Shown here one piece after another: positions 1 to 10,755 of a stretch of 64,000 nt of DNA (position 1 is the first letter of the stretch; each line of letters begins with the position of its first letter). The position numbers and the translations under genes were made by a program. This DNA is from Lichina pygmaea (lineage: Eukaryota > Ascomycota > Lichinomycetes > Lichinales > Lichinaceae). The stretch spans positions 4,402,001 to 4,466,000 of the forward strand of contig OY730172.1 of the NCBI GenBank assembly GCA_963422465.1, written 5' to 3'. The notes under the pieces are model-generated. The model was given only the letters and a program-made list of their open reading frames with translations. It did not search any database and was not told the origin of the DNA.

Positions 1-197
1 TGGAATGCAGATACCCATGACCATGCCTTGTCCATATCAACACCTGATGCAATCCAGCGTGACGACAGTTGATAAGTGCACACGCACAAACCCCAGCCGG
101 ACTGGTCGGACTAGAACGCAAAAGCCCACGGTAGCCCGCACTAGCCGCCCGCCTACTACACTCTCCCCGCGAAAGAAAAAAGCTACTACTTGCTGCA

Positions 198-2868
<2,671 letters not shown>

Positions 2869-3194
2869 GATGAGTGATGGGTGGAAGTTGCAACTGAAAT
2901 GCCTGTATGGGTTTGCAGTGCTAGCAATATATAGCGTATCCGGTCGCATCCCTAGCACTCATAATGATGACTAAGCATTCGTCACAGTCATGTGAGCTAC
3001 GTAGCGTGAAGCCGGTACGTAAGTACATACGTACCGTAAGTTACGTACTACGGTACCGTATCGCGTGTACCGTCACGGAGCGGAAAATCATTCCGCCGAC
3101 GTCGTCAGCTCCTCCAGTACGTATGTACATACGTACGTATCTCTGCCTCGTAGAATCGACATCGTGGACATGTTTGTACGTAGGGGTGGCAGGC
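2869..3194. promoter_or_regulatory. Divergent CEF1/PEX12 promoter region with TAC/GTA-rich palindromic tract
   Basis: This 326-bp gap lies between two divergent start codons, so it should hold both promoters. From about 3013 to 3150 it is packed with TACGTA, GTAC and ACGTAC words that read nearly the same on both strands. A second cluster lies at about 3119-3139. Similar tracts recur near 10370-10420, 15900-15990, 16255-16285 and 18728-18745. I see no clear TATA box. A role in regulation is inference. Confidence 0.5.
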
Positions 3195-4671
3195 ATGGCA
3201 TCTCTCGGCGGTATCGAGACCGAATTCGACGACGTGAAGCCATCGCTATTCGGTATGTCGCACACGATCAGCAATTCCATTCCCATCTCAAGACAAGAGC
3301 CCCAGAGCTGACCTGACAGAGCTCCTTTCGGAGCAGAAGCTGGCTGCTCTCATACCGCCCTCGCTCCGATACGTGCTTGCGGTCGCCACTCATCGGCGTC
3401 CCCGATACCTCCTCCCGCTTCTGAACTCCTTCGATGAGCTTTACGCCGGGCTGATGCTCCTCGTGGAGCGTCATTTCCTCCTAACCTACGGCGGTGGCTT
3501 TATCGAGAACTTCTATGGCCTCAAGCGCGAGCTGGCCCTGCGGGTCCGCGGAGGAGAGCTCCCTCGGGCTCGTGGCGGTGTACCAAGCATAGTACGCGAG
3601 ACGCTGAAGCCCAGCGAGCGCGATGTCTGGAAGAACCTGGCCCTGATGGTGGGCCTGCCGTATCTCAAGCGGAAACTCGACGAGAGCTACGATATCTACA
3701 ACGCCCAGGCGAACGTCCTCGGACCGACGTACGCCCGGAACACGCTGCCGCACGATGCCGGTGTCAAGCAGCGCATATCGCATTGTTACAGATGGTTCTT
3801 GAAACGCATATACCCCAGCGTCAACGCAGCATATCACTTTTCCCTTCTTGCGTTCAACCTACTCTATCTCTTCGGCACGTCGAAGTATCACTCCCCGCTG
3901 CTGTGGTTGATCGGAACGCGCATCCGGCGCCTGGCAGAGGCTGATCGTCACGCCATCGCACATATCACGCAGCCCAAGGGGCCGGTGCTGCGTCGGCCGG
4001 CGACCAGACCAGGCCAGACGACCTCCATCTTCAACCCCCGTGTGCTCGCAGCAGGGGTCTACCCGCGGGCGCTTTCGTCCCTCAGGTTCCTTCTTCCAGC
4101 GTCGATCTTCGCGCTGAAGTTCCTTGAGTGGTGGCACGCCTCGGACTTTGCGCGGCAGCTGTCCAAGAAGGCGACGGAAGGGCTAGACCTGCCTCCTCCG
4201 ACCGTGTCGGGGATGTCCAGAAAAGCCGACTCGACCGCTGCCGCGTCATCTGAACCCGTCTCCGCCACAGAGACGGGACTCGCAGACCCCTCCTCATCTT
4301 CACCCTCATCTCCGCCCAAGAAAGCGACCCTCGCCGACCCACCACTGTCCAAAACAACCCGTCTGCCCATCCTGACCGTGCCCCCGAACGCGGCCTCGTC
4401 CACGTCCCTCTGTCCCATCTGTGGCTCCCACATCGTGACCCCGACCGCGTGTCAGACGGGCCACGTCTTCTGCTACACCTGCATCTTCCGCTGGATCGAC
4501 GGGTCGCACCCGCGCCAGACGGCCTTCATGGAAGGCGCCGCCAGCGACGAGGGCTGGGGCGCCGAACGCGGTTCGCGCCAGGGCGAGTGGGAGAGCGGCG
4601 AGGGCAGGTGTGCCGTCACGGGGAGACGCGTGCTCGGTGGCGCAGATGCGCTTCGGAGGGTGATTGTGTGA
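3195..4671 (+). CDS. PEX12: Peroxin-12 (PEX12), peroxisomal RING-finger protein, two exons
   Basis: Subunit of the peroxisomal membrane ubiquitin-ligase complex (with PEX2 and PEX10) that recycles the import receptor PEX5. Exon 1 is 3195-3252 (MASLGGIETEFDDVKPSLF), a 67-nt intron starts GTATGT and ends ACAG, and exon 2 is 3320-4671, giving 469 residues. The N-terminal Pex2/Pex12 domain contains PSLFELLSEQKL, RYLLPLLNSFDELYA and GGGFIENFYGLKRE, followed by hydrophobic helices (AYHFSLLAFNLLYLF and LRFLLPASIFALKFLEW). A Ser/Pro/Thr-rich linker of about 90 residues follows, then a C-terminal RING starting CPICG and continuing CQTGHVFCYTCIFRW. As usual for PEX12, the RING lacks the full set of eight zinc ligands. 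An insertion rich in Gly and Arg interrupts the last part of the RING. The start matches the family N-terminus. Confidence 0.93.
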
Positions 4672-5079
4672 TACCTAGGGCAGACACCACGGGTGCGTGT
4701 TCACATCAGGAGTTGTGCTGTCCATGCGGATTATCGGTGGGCTGGTTGGTTGATTAGGTAGACGTTGGAAGGACGAGATACCATTGCTGTCTTGGAAATC
4801 TGACGAATGACTGGAACGGCATAACCTGTGTTAAGTGCGCAATGATGCTTTTGTGGGTATAGCAAGTCAAGTCCAAACAGCGTTCAGGTAAACAGACCCC
4901 TGCTCCCCCCGGGCCAAGACGAACCACCACGTCACCAGTAGCTGCTATGCACGCCTCGAATCGCTCATGAGCCTCCGTGACGAAAGGACGCGGAAGAGGG
5001 CGCATACAAAAAAGGTTGAGAAAAACCGAAACGCCGACCGATGCGCCATGCAGACGAGTTTCCCGACGACCGACCCCCT
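4672..5079. other. Intergenic region between convergent PEX12 and LEU5-like genes
   Basis: About 400 bp between two stop codons that face each other. It should hold both 3' UTRs. Open frames here are antisense extensions of the carrier gene without family features. I see no RNA gene, repeat or strong terminator-like structure. Confidence 0.6.
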
Positions 5080-6330
5080 TCATATGCCTAGCCACAGCTT
5101 GGCGCGTTCGTAGACGAGGAAGCTGGTGGCCACCATGGGCACGACCTTGAGGTAGCCGATGGTCAGGCCGACGAAGAAGCCCCGCAGGCCCTTCTCGGCC
5201 CAGATGGCCTTGGTCGTCTCCGGGATGCGGAGGTGATGTCTGTCGCCGACGGCGCCGCCGACCTGCATCCGCCGCCGGATCACCTCGAACGGGTAGGATG
5301 CCGTCTGCGACACGAGCCCCGCGGAGCCGCCGGCCACCAGCTCGGCCCACGATGTTAGCGGCGCGGGCCTGTCCGTCAGAGTGCGTGCCGCCAGTGTCGT
5401 ATATCTCGCTATCGCCGGATGACGTAGAAGATCGCCGGCCGTGTCGTGAGTGAGGAATGACATGCCGGCGTACGGAAGCATACCCAGCAGCGTCGGCGAG
5501 AAGCCGCGGTAGAAGTTGGCCAGACCGGACCGTGGCGTGACTTTCTCGACGGTGGTGGCGGCGTAGCCAGACAATCCGGTGGGCGGCGTTCCAGAAGGCG
5601 ATGGAGCTTGGGGAGGCAACGGCCTTTCGTTATATATCTGCCCGCAGATGGACGAGAACGAAGAACGCAGGCCCTTCTTGGTCTCGAACGCCAGGCGAAC
5701 CCGTATGACATCCAACGGGTAGGTGAAGAAGACGGACGTGATCCCCGCCAAGCTTCCGCTGAGCAAGCGCCGCCACGGCGTCTCCTGCTGTTGCCCCTGT
5801 ATCAACGCAGCTCGAAACTGCTCGTAGGCCAAGAACTTGATGCCGGCGTAGGGGAAGATGCGGAGAAGGGTGGCCGAGTGACCTCTGAAGAGCCCGCGGA
5901 GACCATCCTCACGGTGGATCTCAGTCAGCGCCGTGGCAAGACCGAACCAGCTGCCTGTATACCGAGCAAACTGAGGATTCGAGGCCTGGAAGAGAATCTT
6001 GACCCGATCCAGCGGACCGACGACCGTCTTGGCCTGGCAAGGACTGGAGTCAGCTGAGATCTGGACTGAAGAAGCGGTGCTCAGTGCACCTACCGCACAA
6101 CCGGCGAGGCCACCAGCCAGACCACTACGCAGGACATATTCCAAGCTCTGCTTATTCGGTTGAGCCTGCGTCATGCCGTCGAGCTCACTTTCGGGCTTCG
6201 CTCTTGCTGGGCAGGTTTGTGTGCGGATTTGACTGTGCTCTGGTGCAAGTGCTGAGGCCGGGGGTAGTCGTCCCGAGCCCTCATTGTGACGGTCAGATGA
6301 CCTGGCATTGCCAAGGCCAGTTGCTGGCAT
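5080..6330 (-). CDS. LEU5: Mitochondrial carrier, LEU5/SLC25A16-42 type (CoA transport)
   Basis: Inner mitochondrial membrane carrier; the yeast family member LEU5 is needed for coenzyme A accumulation in the matrix. Three Solcar repeats are visible, each with the PX[DE]XX[KR] signature: GPLDRVKILFQ, YPLDVIRVRLAF and YPFEVIRRRMQV. Further signs are GLRGLFRGHSATLLRIFPYAGIKF and ANFYRGFSPTLLGMLPYAGMSF. The frame is open across 6034-6093, but that 60-nt stretch (GTAGGT...CAG) splits the conserved AGC-AKTVVGPLD sequence and is best read as an in-frame intron. Removing it gives 396 residues from the ATG at 6328-6330; an internal ATG at 6172-6174 gives about 344 residues and a more usual N-terminus. 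The loop between repeats 2 and 3 is long, as in LEU5 orthologues. Substrate is inferred from family only. Confidence 0.88.
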   Translation of the reverse strand: MPATGLGNARSSDRHNEGSGRLPPASALAPEHSQIRTQTCPARAKPESELDGMTQAQPNKQSLEYVLRSGLAGGLAGCAVGALSTASSVQISADSSPCQAKTVVGPLDRVKILFQASNPQFARYTGSWFGLATALTEIHREDGLRGLFRGHSATLLRIFPYAGIKFLAYEQFRAALIQGQQQETPWRRLLSGSLAGITSVFFTYPLDVIRVRLAFETKKGLRSSFSSICGQIYNERPLPPQAPSPSGTPPTGLSGYAATTVEKVTPRSGLANFYRGFSPTLLGMLPYAGMSFLTHDTAGDLLRHPAIARYTTLAARTLTDRPAPLTSWAELVAGGSAGLVSQTASYPFEVIRRRMQVGGAVGDRHHLRIPETTKAIWAEKGLRGFFVGLTIGYLKVVPMVATSFLVYERAKLWLGI

Positions 6331-6610
6331 TCCCACCGATGCATGTGGATATCAGTGTCATCAGCCTGTATATATATCCAGATCATGTACGGAAGTAGCC
6401 CTCAGCGCGAGCGGGTATCAACGGTTAGTGAATCGGCTCGGGAAGGAACGACGATTGGACGACTCGCCACCATGACGTAAGCACGGCATGGGACCACGTG
6501 ATCGTGTGAGGAGCTTCTAATTAGGCTGATGAGGCCTACGGCGTAGGCTTAACCTGACCCCTCCCACAGGCGGCTCTACCGCACTTCATGCTTAGACGGC
6601 AAACTCGACC
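6331..6610. promoter_or_regulatory. Divergent LEU5-like/METTL4-like promoter region
   Basis: A 280-bp gap between divergent starts. It contains TATATATA at about 6369-6377, close enough to the carrier ATG to serve as its TATA element on the minus strand, and a CACGTG E-box-type word at 6495-6500. No gene is seen. Functional use of either element is inference. Confidence 0.45.
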
Positions 6611-7936
6611 ATGTCCACACTCTACCAAAGCCCACAGGGGGAAACCACTCTCATCGACATCCCAGGCTCCATAGCCGATGCTCAGGGTCCTACGTCCCCG
6701 GATAACAGGTTGCACCTGTTGTCGAGATCACCGCTGCAAGCTCCGTTTGCAGTACACAATGAGCCCCGACTCGGCAAGCACGTCCATTTAAACATCGTCG
6801 AGGATGGATATTATAGAGATATCAGACATCTTGTAGTGTCTTGCTTGGAGGATATCAAAAGCTCATTTGAGGGGGACTGGTGTGGCCCCCGCAGGGTTAC
6901 AGGCTTGGGAGATGCCCGTCGACCATCCAAGCGGAAGAGGAAACTTGGGGAAGAAGTTGAAGCACTTCAGCCGCATCTCTGGATCGATAGCGATCTTGGC
7001 CTCGTTGCAATCAGTCTTTCCAAACAGCCTCTGATATTTCGTGGGTCGATTTGTCTCAATGCGATCTCGGACATCCACAACAAGCCGGTTCACAATGAAC
7101 ATGCTCAGATCTTACGGCTCTCCATCACTGGCAGCAAATCAGAAGCCTGTCAGACCTTTCTCATTCCGGGGCAATGCACCTTCATACTATCCCGCATTCA
7201 GGACTCTATTGGCACATTCAAAGATGCGGCTGCCAAATACCTATCTGAACCAACTCCATCGGCAGGGCCAGGTCAGTTTGACTTCATCTTGCTCGATCCT
7301 CCATGGCCCAACGCATCGGCAAAGCGGGCCAGGTCGTACCAGAGATCCAAGTCCGTGGACGACACGGTGTCGCTGCTGCGTTCGATGCAGCTAGAAGACC
7401 ATATAGCACCCGGGGGCTTTGTTGGGATCTGGATCACGAACAAGCGGAGCATCAGAGACGTGCTGGTACCGCCGGCGGAAAGCAGTCTCGACGCCAACTC
7501 TCTACTCGCGGACGACGGTGAAAGCACCCCTACTCGCAACGACCGCCTGTTCCGCCGATGGGGCGTCGAGGTGGTGGAGGAGTGGATATGGATCAAGACG
7601 ACGATGCACGGAGAACCGGCGACGGACATCGACAGCGCCTGGCGGAAACCCTACGAGATCCTGCTTCTGGCGCGACGCACGAAGGAACGGCAGGCTGGAA
7701 GCCCGCAGGCGAGACCACCGCTCCGGCGCCGAGTCATCGCCGGCGTGCCGGATCTGCATTCGCGCAAGCCCTCGTTGAGGTCGCTCGTCGAGCCGCTCGT
7801 GCCTGATCCCACGCGGTATCGTGCGCTGGAGCTGTTCGCTCGGAACCTCACGACTGGGTGGTGGGCGTGGGGCGACGAGGTCTTGAAGTTCGCTTGGGAG
7901 GGGGCCTGGTCTGCTGAAGAGACGGGCGACATGTGA
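6611..7936 (+). CDS. MT-A70 family N6-adenine methyltransferase, METTL4-like
   Basis: A 441-residue uninterrupted frame. The MT-A70 catalytic motif DPPW lies at about residues 228-231 within FDFILLDPPWPNASAKRAR. Downstream are the conserved blocks GGFVGIWITNKRS, EEWIWIKTT, WRKPYEILLLARR, VPDLHSRKPSLR and ELFARNLTTGWWAWGDEVLKF, all typical of the METTL4 branch (not METTL3/14). That branch methylates adenine N6 in DNA or in U2 snRNA in the organisms studied; which applies here cannot be told from sequence. An N-terminal region of about 200 residues is poorly conserved and has a basic patch (RRPSKRKRKLGEE) that could act as a nuclear localisation signal. No intron is needed. Shares a promoter region with the carrier gene. 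Confidence 0.88.
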   Translation: MSTLYQSPQGETTLIDIPGSIADAQGPTSPDNRLHLLSRSPLQAPFAVHNEPRLGKHVHLNIVEDGYYRDIRHLVVSCLEDIKSSFEGDWCGPRRVTGLGDARRPSKRKRKLGEEVEALQPHLWIDSDLGLVAISLSKQPLIFRGSICLNAISDIHNKPVHNEHAQILRLSITGSKSEACQTFLIPGQCTFILSRIQDSIGTFKDAAAKYLSEPTPSAGPGQFDFILLDPPWPNASAKRARSYQRSKSVDDTVSLLRSMQLEDHIAPGGFVGIWITNKRSIRDVLVPPAESSLDANSLLADDGESTPTRNDRLFRRWGVEVVEEWIWIKTTMHGEPATDIDSAWRKPYEILLLARRTKERQAGSPQARPPLRRRVIAGVPDLHSRKPSLRSLVEPLVPDPTRYRALELFARNLTTGWWAWGDEVLKFAWEGAWSAEETGDM

Positions 7937-8115
7937 TGGGATGAAGCGGGCATCTTCATGGGAGTGACATGGACTAGCTTCTTCCGATACATGCGTCGAT
8001 CAGCTACGCCTGCAGCTCCTACAGACATGAAGACCACCTAGTCCCAGGCGCAAAAGACGCGAGAGAGAGAGAGAGAGACTCTACGGGGCTGAATTGACAA
8101 GTTACGGTCGACCAA
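7937..8115. other. Short 3' intergenic region with GA microsatellite
   Basis: About 180 bp between the convergent stops of the METTL4-like gene and ATP25. It carries an uninterrupted GA-dinucleotide run at 8061-8078. Nothing else is recognisable. Confidence 0.7.
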
Positions 8116-10344
8116 TCACCGATCCTTGTACATCCCCAATCCTTCTTCACACAGCCTCCACCAGCGCACCCATTCCCCCTTGACGAACGGGACCTGATGC
8201 GCCTGTTCCTCGACGGCCGGATGGGCGATCTTCAAGCATCTCATGACGGCCCTCGCGACGTCGCCCGCGAGCCGCACCGGCGGTCTTTCCATGGCCATGT
8301 GGTGCAGACGGGTGCGCAAGACGGCCATGGCCTCGGACTGACGATCGAGACGCGCGAAGAGGTCGAAGAGGAAGACGTACATGGACGGGGACCGCGACAG
8401 GAGCTGCTGCGGCGGCATGGCCCAGACGTCCCAGAAGGCGTCCCAGCGGGCCTGGTTCGAGTACAGTTCGAGCAGCGCCAGGAGGTTCTTCTCCTTGGTG
8501 ATCCTCACCTGCAGCTGCTCCATCAGCACGTTCAGGCACGTCTGCCTTTCGTGCACGCCTTTGAGTATGGCCACGTGAGCGCTTTGCGCGCCCGGTAAGA
8601 CTGGTCCGCTGTCATTGCTGTTGTTGTTGTTGGGGCGCACGGGAAAGCGGAAGCCGACGGCCTTATGGAACATGACGAAGACGTCTTCCGTCATGAATTG
8701 GAGCCCCGTGTGATCCACCGTCTCGAGCACCTCCAAGGCCAACGAGAGATTTGCTTCGGAGTCCAGGCTGATCGGCCACACGCCCTTCGGCGACGGCCGA
8801 GCGCAGAGAACGGTCTCTAGCGCAAGCAGCAGCGTTTCGGGGGCGACGTCCACGGCGCAAAAATGCATGCGCCGGATAAGATCGGGCAGGTGGGCCTTGG
8901 TGTAGCCGGGATGACCCAGGTTGATGGCGAGACAGTGCAACTCCATTCGGAAGTGCCATTGGCGGCTAGGAGGTAGGGATACCGCCAGCTGGTAGAATGG
9001 GAACAGAAACGACGTGGACGAGTAGTCGTCCGGACCTTTGCCCAACAAACGAAGGGCTTCAGACTGCTCACGGCCACGTATATCGCTCAGCATGGCCGTC
9101 AGGAGCTGGGACTTTTCCTCTTCCAGCTCAACAGCACCAGCCGCCGGGCTCTCATCGCCTCCCTTTTCGTTGCATGCAGGTGCGTCGTCTGTCGCGTTGG
9201 GAATCCGCAGTCTCGCATAGCAGGTCGAGCCCAGCAGGGAGCTTGCGTCGGACGGTCTGGTGTCGACGTGGAGCCTTCTCAACTGCTGCCTAGCCGCAAA
9301 GGGGGACTCGAGAGGCGATGAATCAAAAGGCTTTGATATAGCACTCGGCTGTGGGATTGTCTCGTTCGAAGCTAGTGCCTGTACTTCTGGCATGTGCTCT
9401 TTAATGTCTGACGTCGAAGGGGGTACGGTATCCAGTACGCCGTCCCAGAGTCCCTCCAGGTCTATCTCTTCTCTCTTGTGGCTCGTAAGCAGCTGCACCA
9501 CGATATTCACGCCATAGCTCTCGCTGCCAAAGCCAACAACCCCTTCGCGACGGCTTGGTTGGCGCTGCAGCGAGGGGTCGGGCTCCACCATGCCGACATT
9601 AACGCAAACCCAGTCGGTCCGTATTCCATCGTCCACGTCCACGTCCAAGGACGGCGATTTCCCCGAGGCACCCAAAAGCTTGGCCTTTCGCATGTTCCTC
9701 CGTTTCTTGAGCTTGATCTCGTTGCGTCCCAGCAGTCCGTCGGCAAACGGTCTCAGCTTATATTCTGAACGTAACCATCGACATAGCCGGTCCGCGGATA
9801 CGTGCAGATGCTTCTCGCTCCGCGCCGTTCCGATGATCATGATGACGTCGGCCCCAAGCGCAGGAGCCGGGTCGACGTTGCGCAGATCCAGGAGGTTAAC
9901 GTCATCGAACCCCAGATCCACGGAGACATGCTGGAGCAACAGCTGCAACAGGGGGGGTGGATGTGCTGGCAGATCCGGTAGTTTTGGCGCCGACATTGGC
10001 GGTGATAGCTCGTCCTGATCCTCCGTTGGGCGAAGGTACCATGGAAGCTGGTCCTTGGACGCTCCAGCTAAGCTACTCCCGCCATCGGTAGCCTCCTCCG
10101 CCTTCTCCTGCGCGGCGATGTTGGCGATATGCCGGATCTCGTCATGGCCTATGTCGGATCTTGAAGAGAAAAACCGGCCTCTCGACACTCCCCGGTCGTC
10201 CGAGCCGGATCCGTCTGATCGTTGCGCGAAAGGGGATCTACAGCGAGTGGCAGGCCCCACTGGATGTGCAAAGCAGCGGAGAATGTACGTTCGACAGCCA
10301 TTGCAGAGTCGAGTGGCTCTGACTGCCGTCGCGGCTGTATTCAT
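8116..10344 (-). CDS. ATP25: ATP25, mitochondrial ATPase synthesis protein with RsfS domain
   Basis: A 742-residue intronless frame. The N-terminus is Arg-rich and free of acids (MNTAATAVRATRLCNGCR), as expected for a mitochondrial presequence. Residues about 120-270 form an RsfS/Iojap-like domain: PPLLQLLLQHVSVDLG, NVDPAPALGADVIMIIGTA, SEKHLHVSADRLCRWLR and the block WVCVNVGMVE. The C-terminal half matches the helical ATP25 region that stabilises ATP9 (subunit c) mRNA in yeast, where the precursor is cleaved into two functional parts. The distribution of this architecture supports an ascomycete host. A low-complexity Asn run (NNNNSND) lies near residue 575. Divergent from RPO41 across 411 bp, pairing two mitochondrial gene-expression factors. 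Confidence 0.9.
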   Translation of the reverse strand: MNTAATAVRATRLCNGCRTYILRCFAHPVGPATRCRSPFAQRSDGSGSDDRGVSRGRFFSSRSDIGHDEIRHIANIAAQEKAEEATDGGSSLAGASKDQLPWYLRPTEDQDELSPPMSAPKLPDLPAHPPPLLQLLLQHVSVDLGFDDVNLLDLRNVDPAPALGADVIMIIGTARSEKHLHVSADRLCRWLRSEYKLRPFADGLLGRNEIKLKKRRNMRKAKLLGASGKSPSLDVDVDDGIRTDWVCVNVGMVEPDPSLQRQPSRREGVVGFGSESYGVNIVVQLLTSHKREEIDLEGLWDGVLDTVPPSTSDIKEHMPEVQALASNETIPQPSAISKPFDSSPLESPFAARQQLRRLHVDTRPSDASSLLGSTCYARLRIPNATDDAPACNEKGGDESPAAGAVELEEEKSQLLTAMLSDIRGREQSEALRLLGKGPDDYSSTSFLFPFYQLAVSLPPSRQWHFRMELHCLAINLGHPGYTKAHLPDLIRRMHFCAVDVAPETLLLALETVLCARPSPKGVWPISLDSEANLSLALEVLETVDHTGLQFMTEDVFVMFHKAVGFRFPVRPNNNNSNDSGPVLPGAQSAHVAILKGVHERQTCLNVLMEQLQVRITKEKNLLALLELYSNQARWDAFWDVWAMPPQQLLSRSPSMYVFLFDLFARLDRQSEAMAVLRTRLHHMAMERPPVRLAGDVARAVMRCLKIAHPAVEEQAHQVPFVKGEWVRWWRLCEEGLGMYKDR

Positions 10345-10755
10345 TCTGTTGCTGTTGGCCGAACGGTGCTACAAACGTACGAAGGTTCGTATGTACTTAC
10401 GTACGATACCGTACTTCAAATCACGTGCACTAGTCCGGGCTGCCACCCTTAGTCAGCGGCACCGCGGGCCTTTGTAGATCACGTGGTGAGTTGCCTCTTT
10501 GGGATAGCTTCTTCGGCAATTTTTCTGCGTCCGTGGAGGTTTCAACTGTTCTAAAAGTCAGCGCTCCTTCTCCCACGCCACTTGGATTGCTGTGCGAGGA
10601 GAGGTCGTTTGCAAAGGACATCGAGGATCTTTCTGCAACTGTAGTGCACTGGGTTACCGCCTCGAAGTAGTCGATCTGCTCTTCAGCTCCCATGGCGCCT
10701 TGGCTGAATTGACAACAAGACCACCGCTAGGTCCTCCTTCGCCAAGCGGTGGACC
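10345..10755. promoter_or_regulatory. Shared divergent promoter region of ATP25 and RPO41
   Basis: 411 bp between divergent start codons of two mitochondrial proteins. A TAC/GTA-rich tract with ACGTAC and TACGTACG words lies at about 10374-10415, just upstream of ATP25, and a CACGTG word lies at about 10478-10484. No clear TATA box is visible. A small minus-strand open frame overlaps this region (listed separately). Confidence 0.45.
10430..10693 (-). CDS. Possible small hypothetical protein (87 aa)
   Basis: A minus-strand frame starting in a good context (GCCATGG). It reads MGAEEQIDYFEAVTQ and continues with a mixed hydrophilic composition. I recognise no domain. It lies entirely inside the ATP25/RPO41 divergent region and could be a short gene, a first exon or chance. 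Codon choice early in the frame resembles the neighbouring genes, which is the only support. Confidence 0.2.
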   Translation of the reverse strand: MGAEEQIDYFEAVTQCTTVAERSSMSFANDLSSHSNPSGVGEGALTFRTVETSTDAEKLPKKLSQRGNSPRDLQRPAVPLTKGGSPD

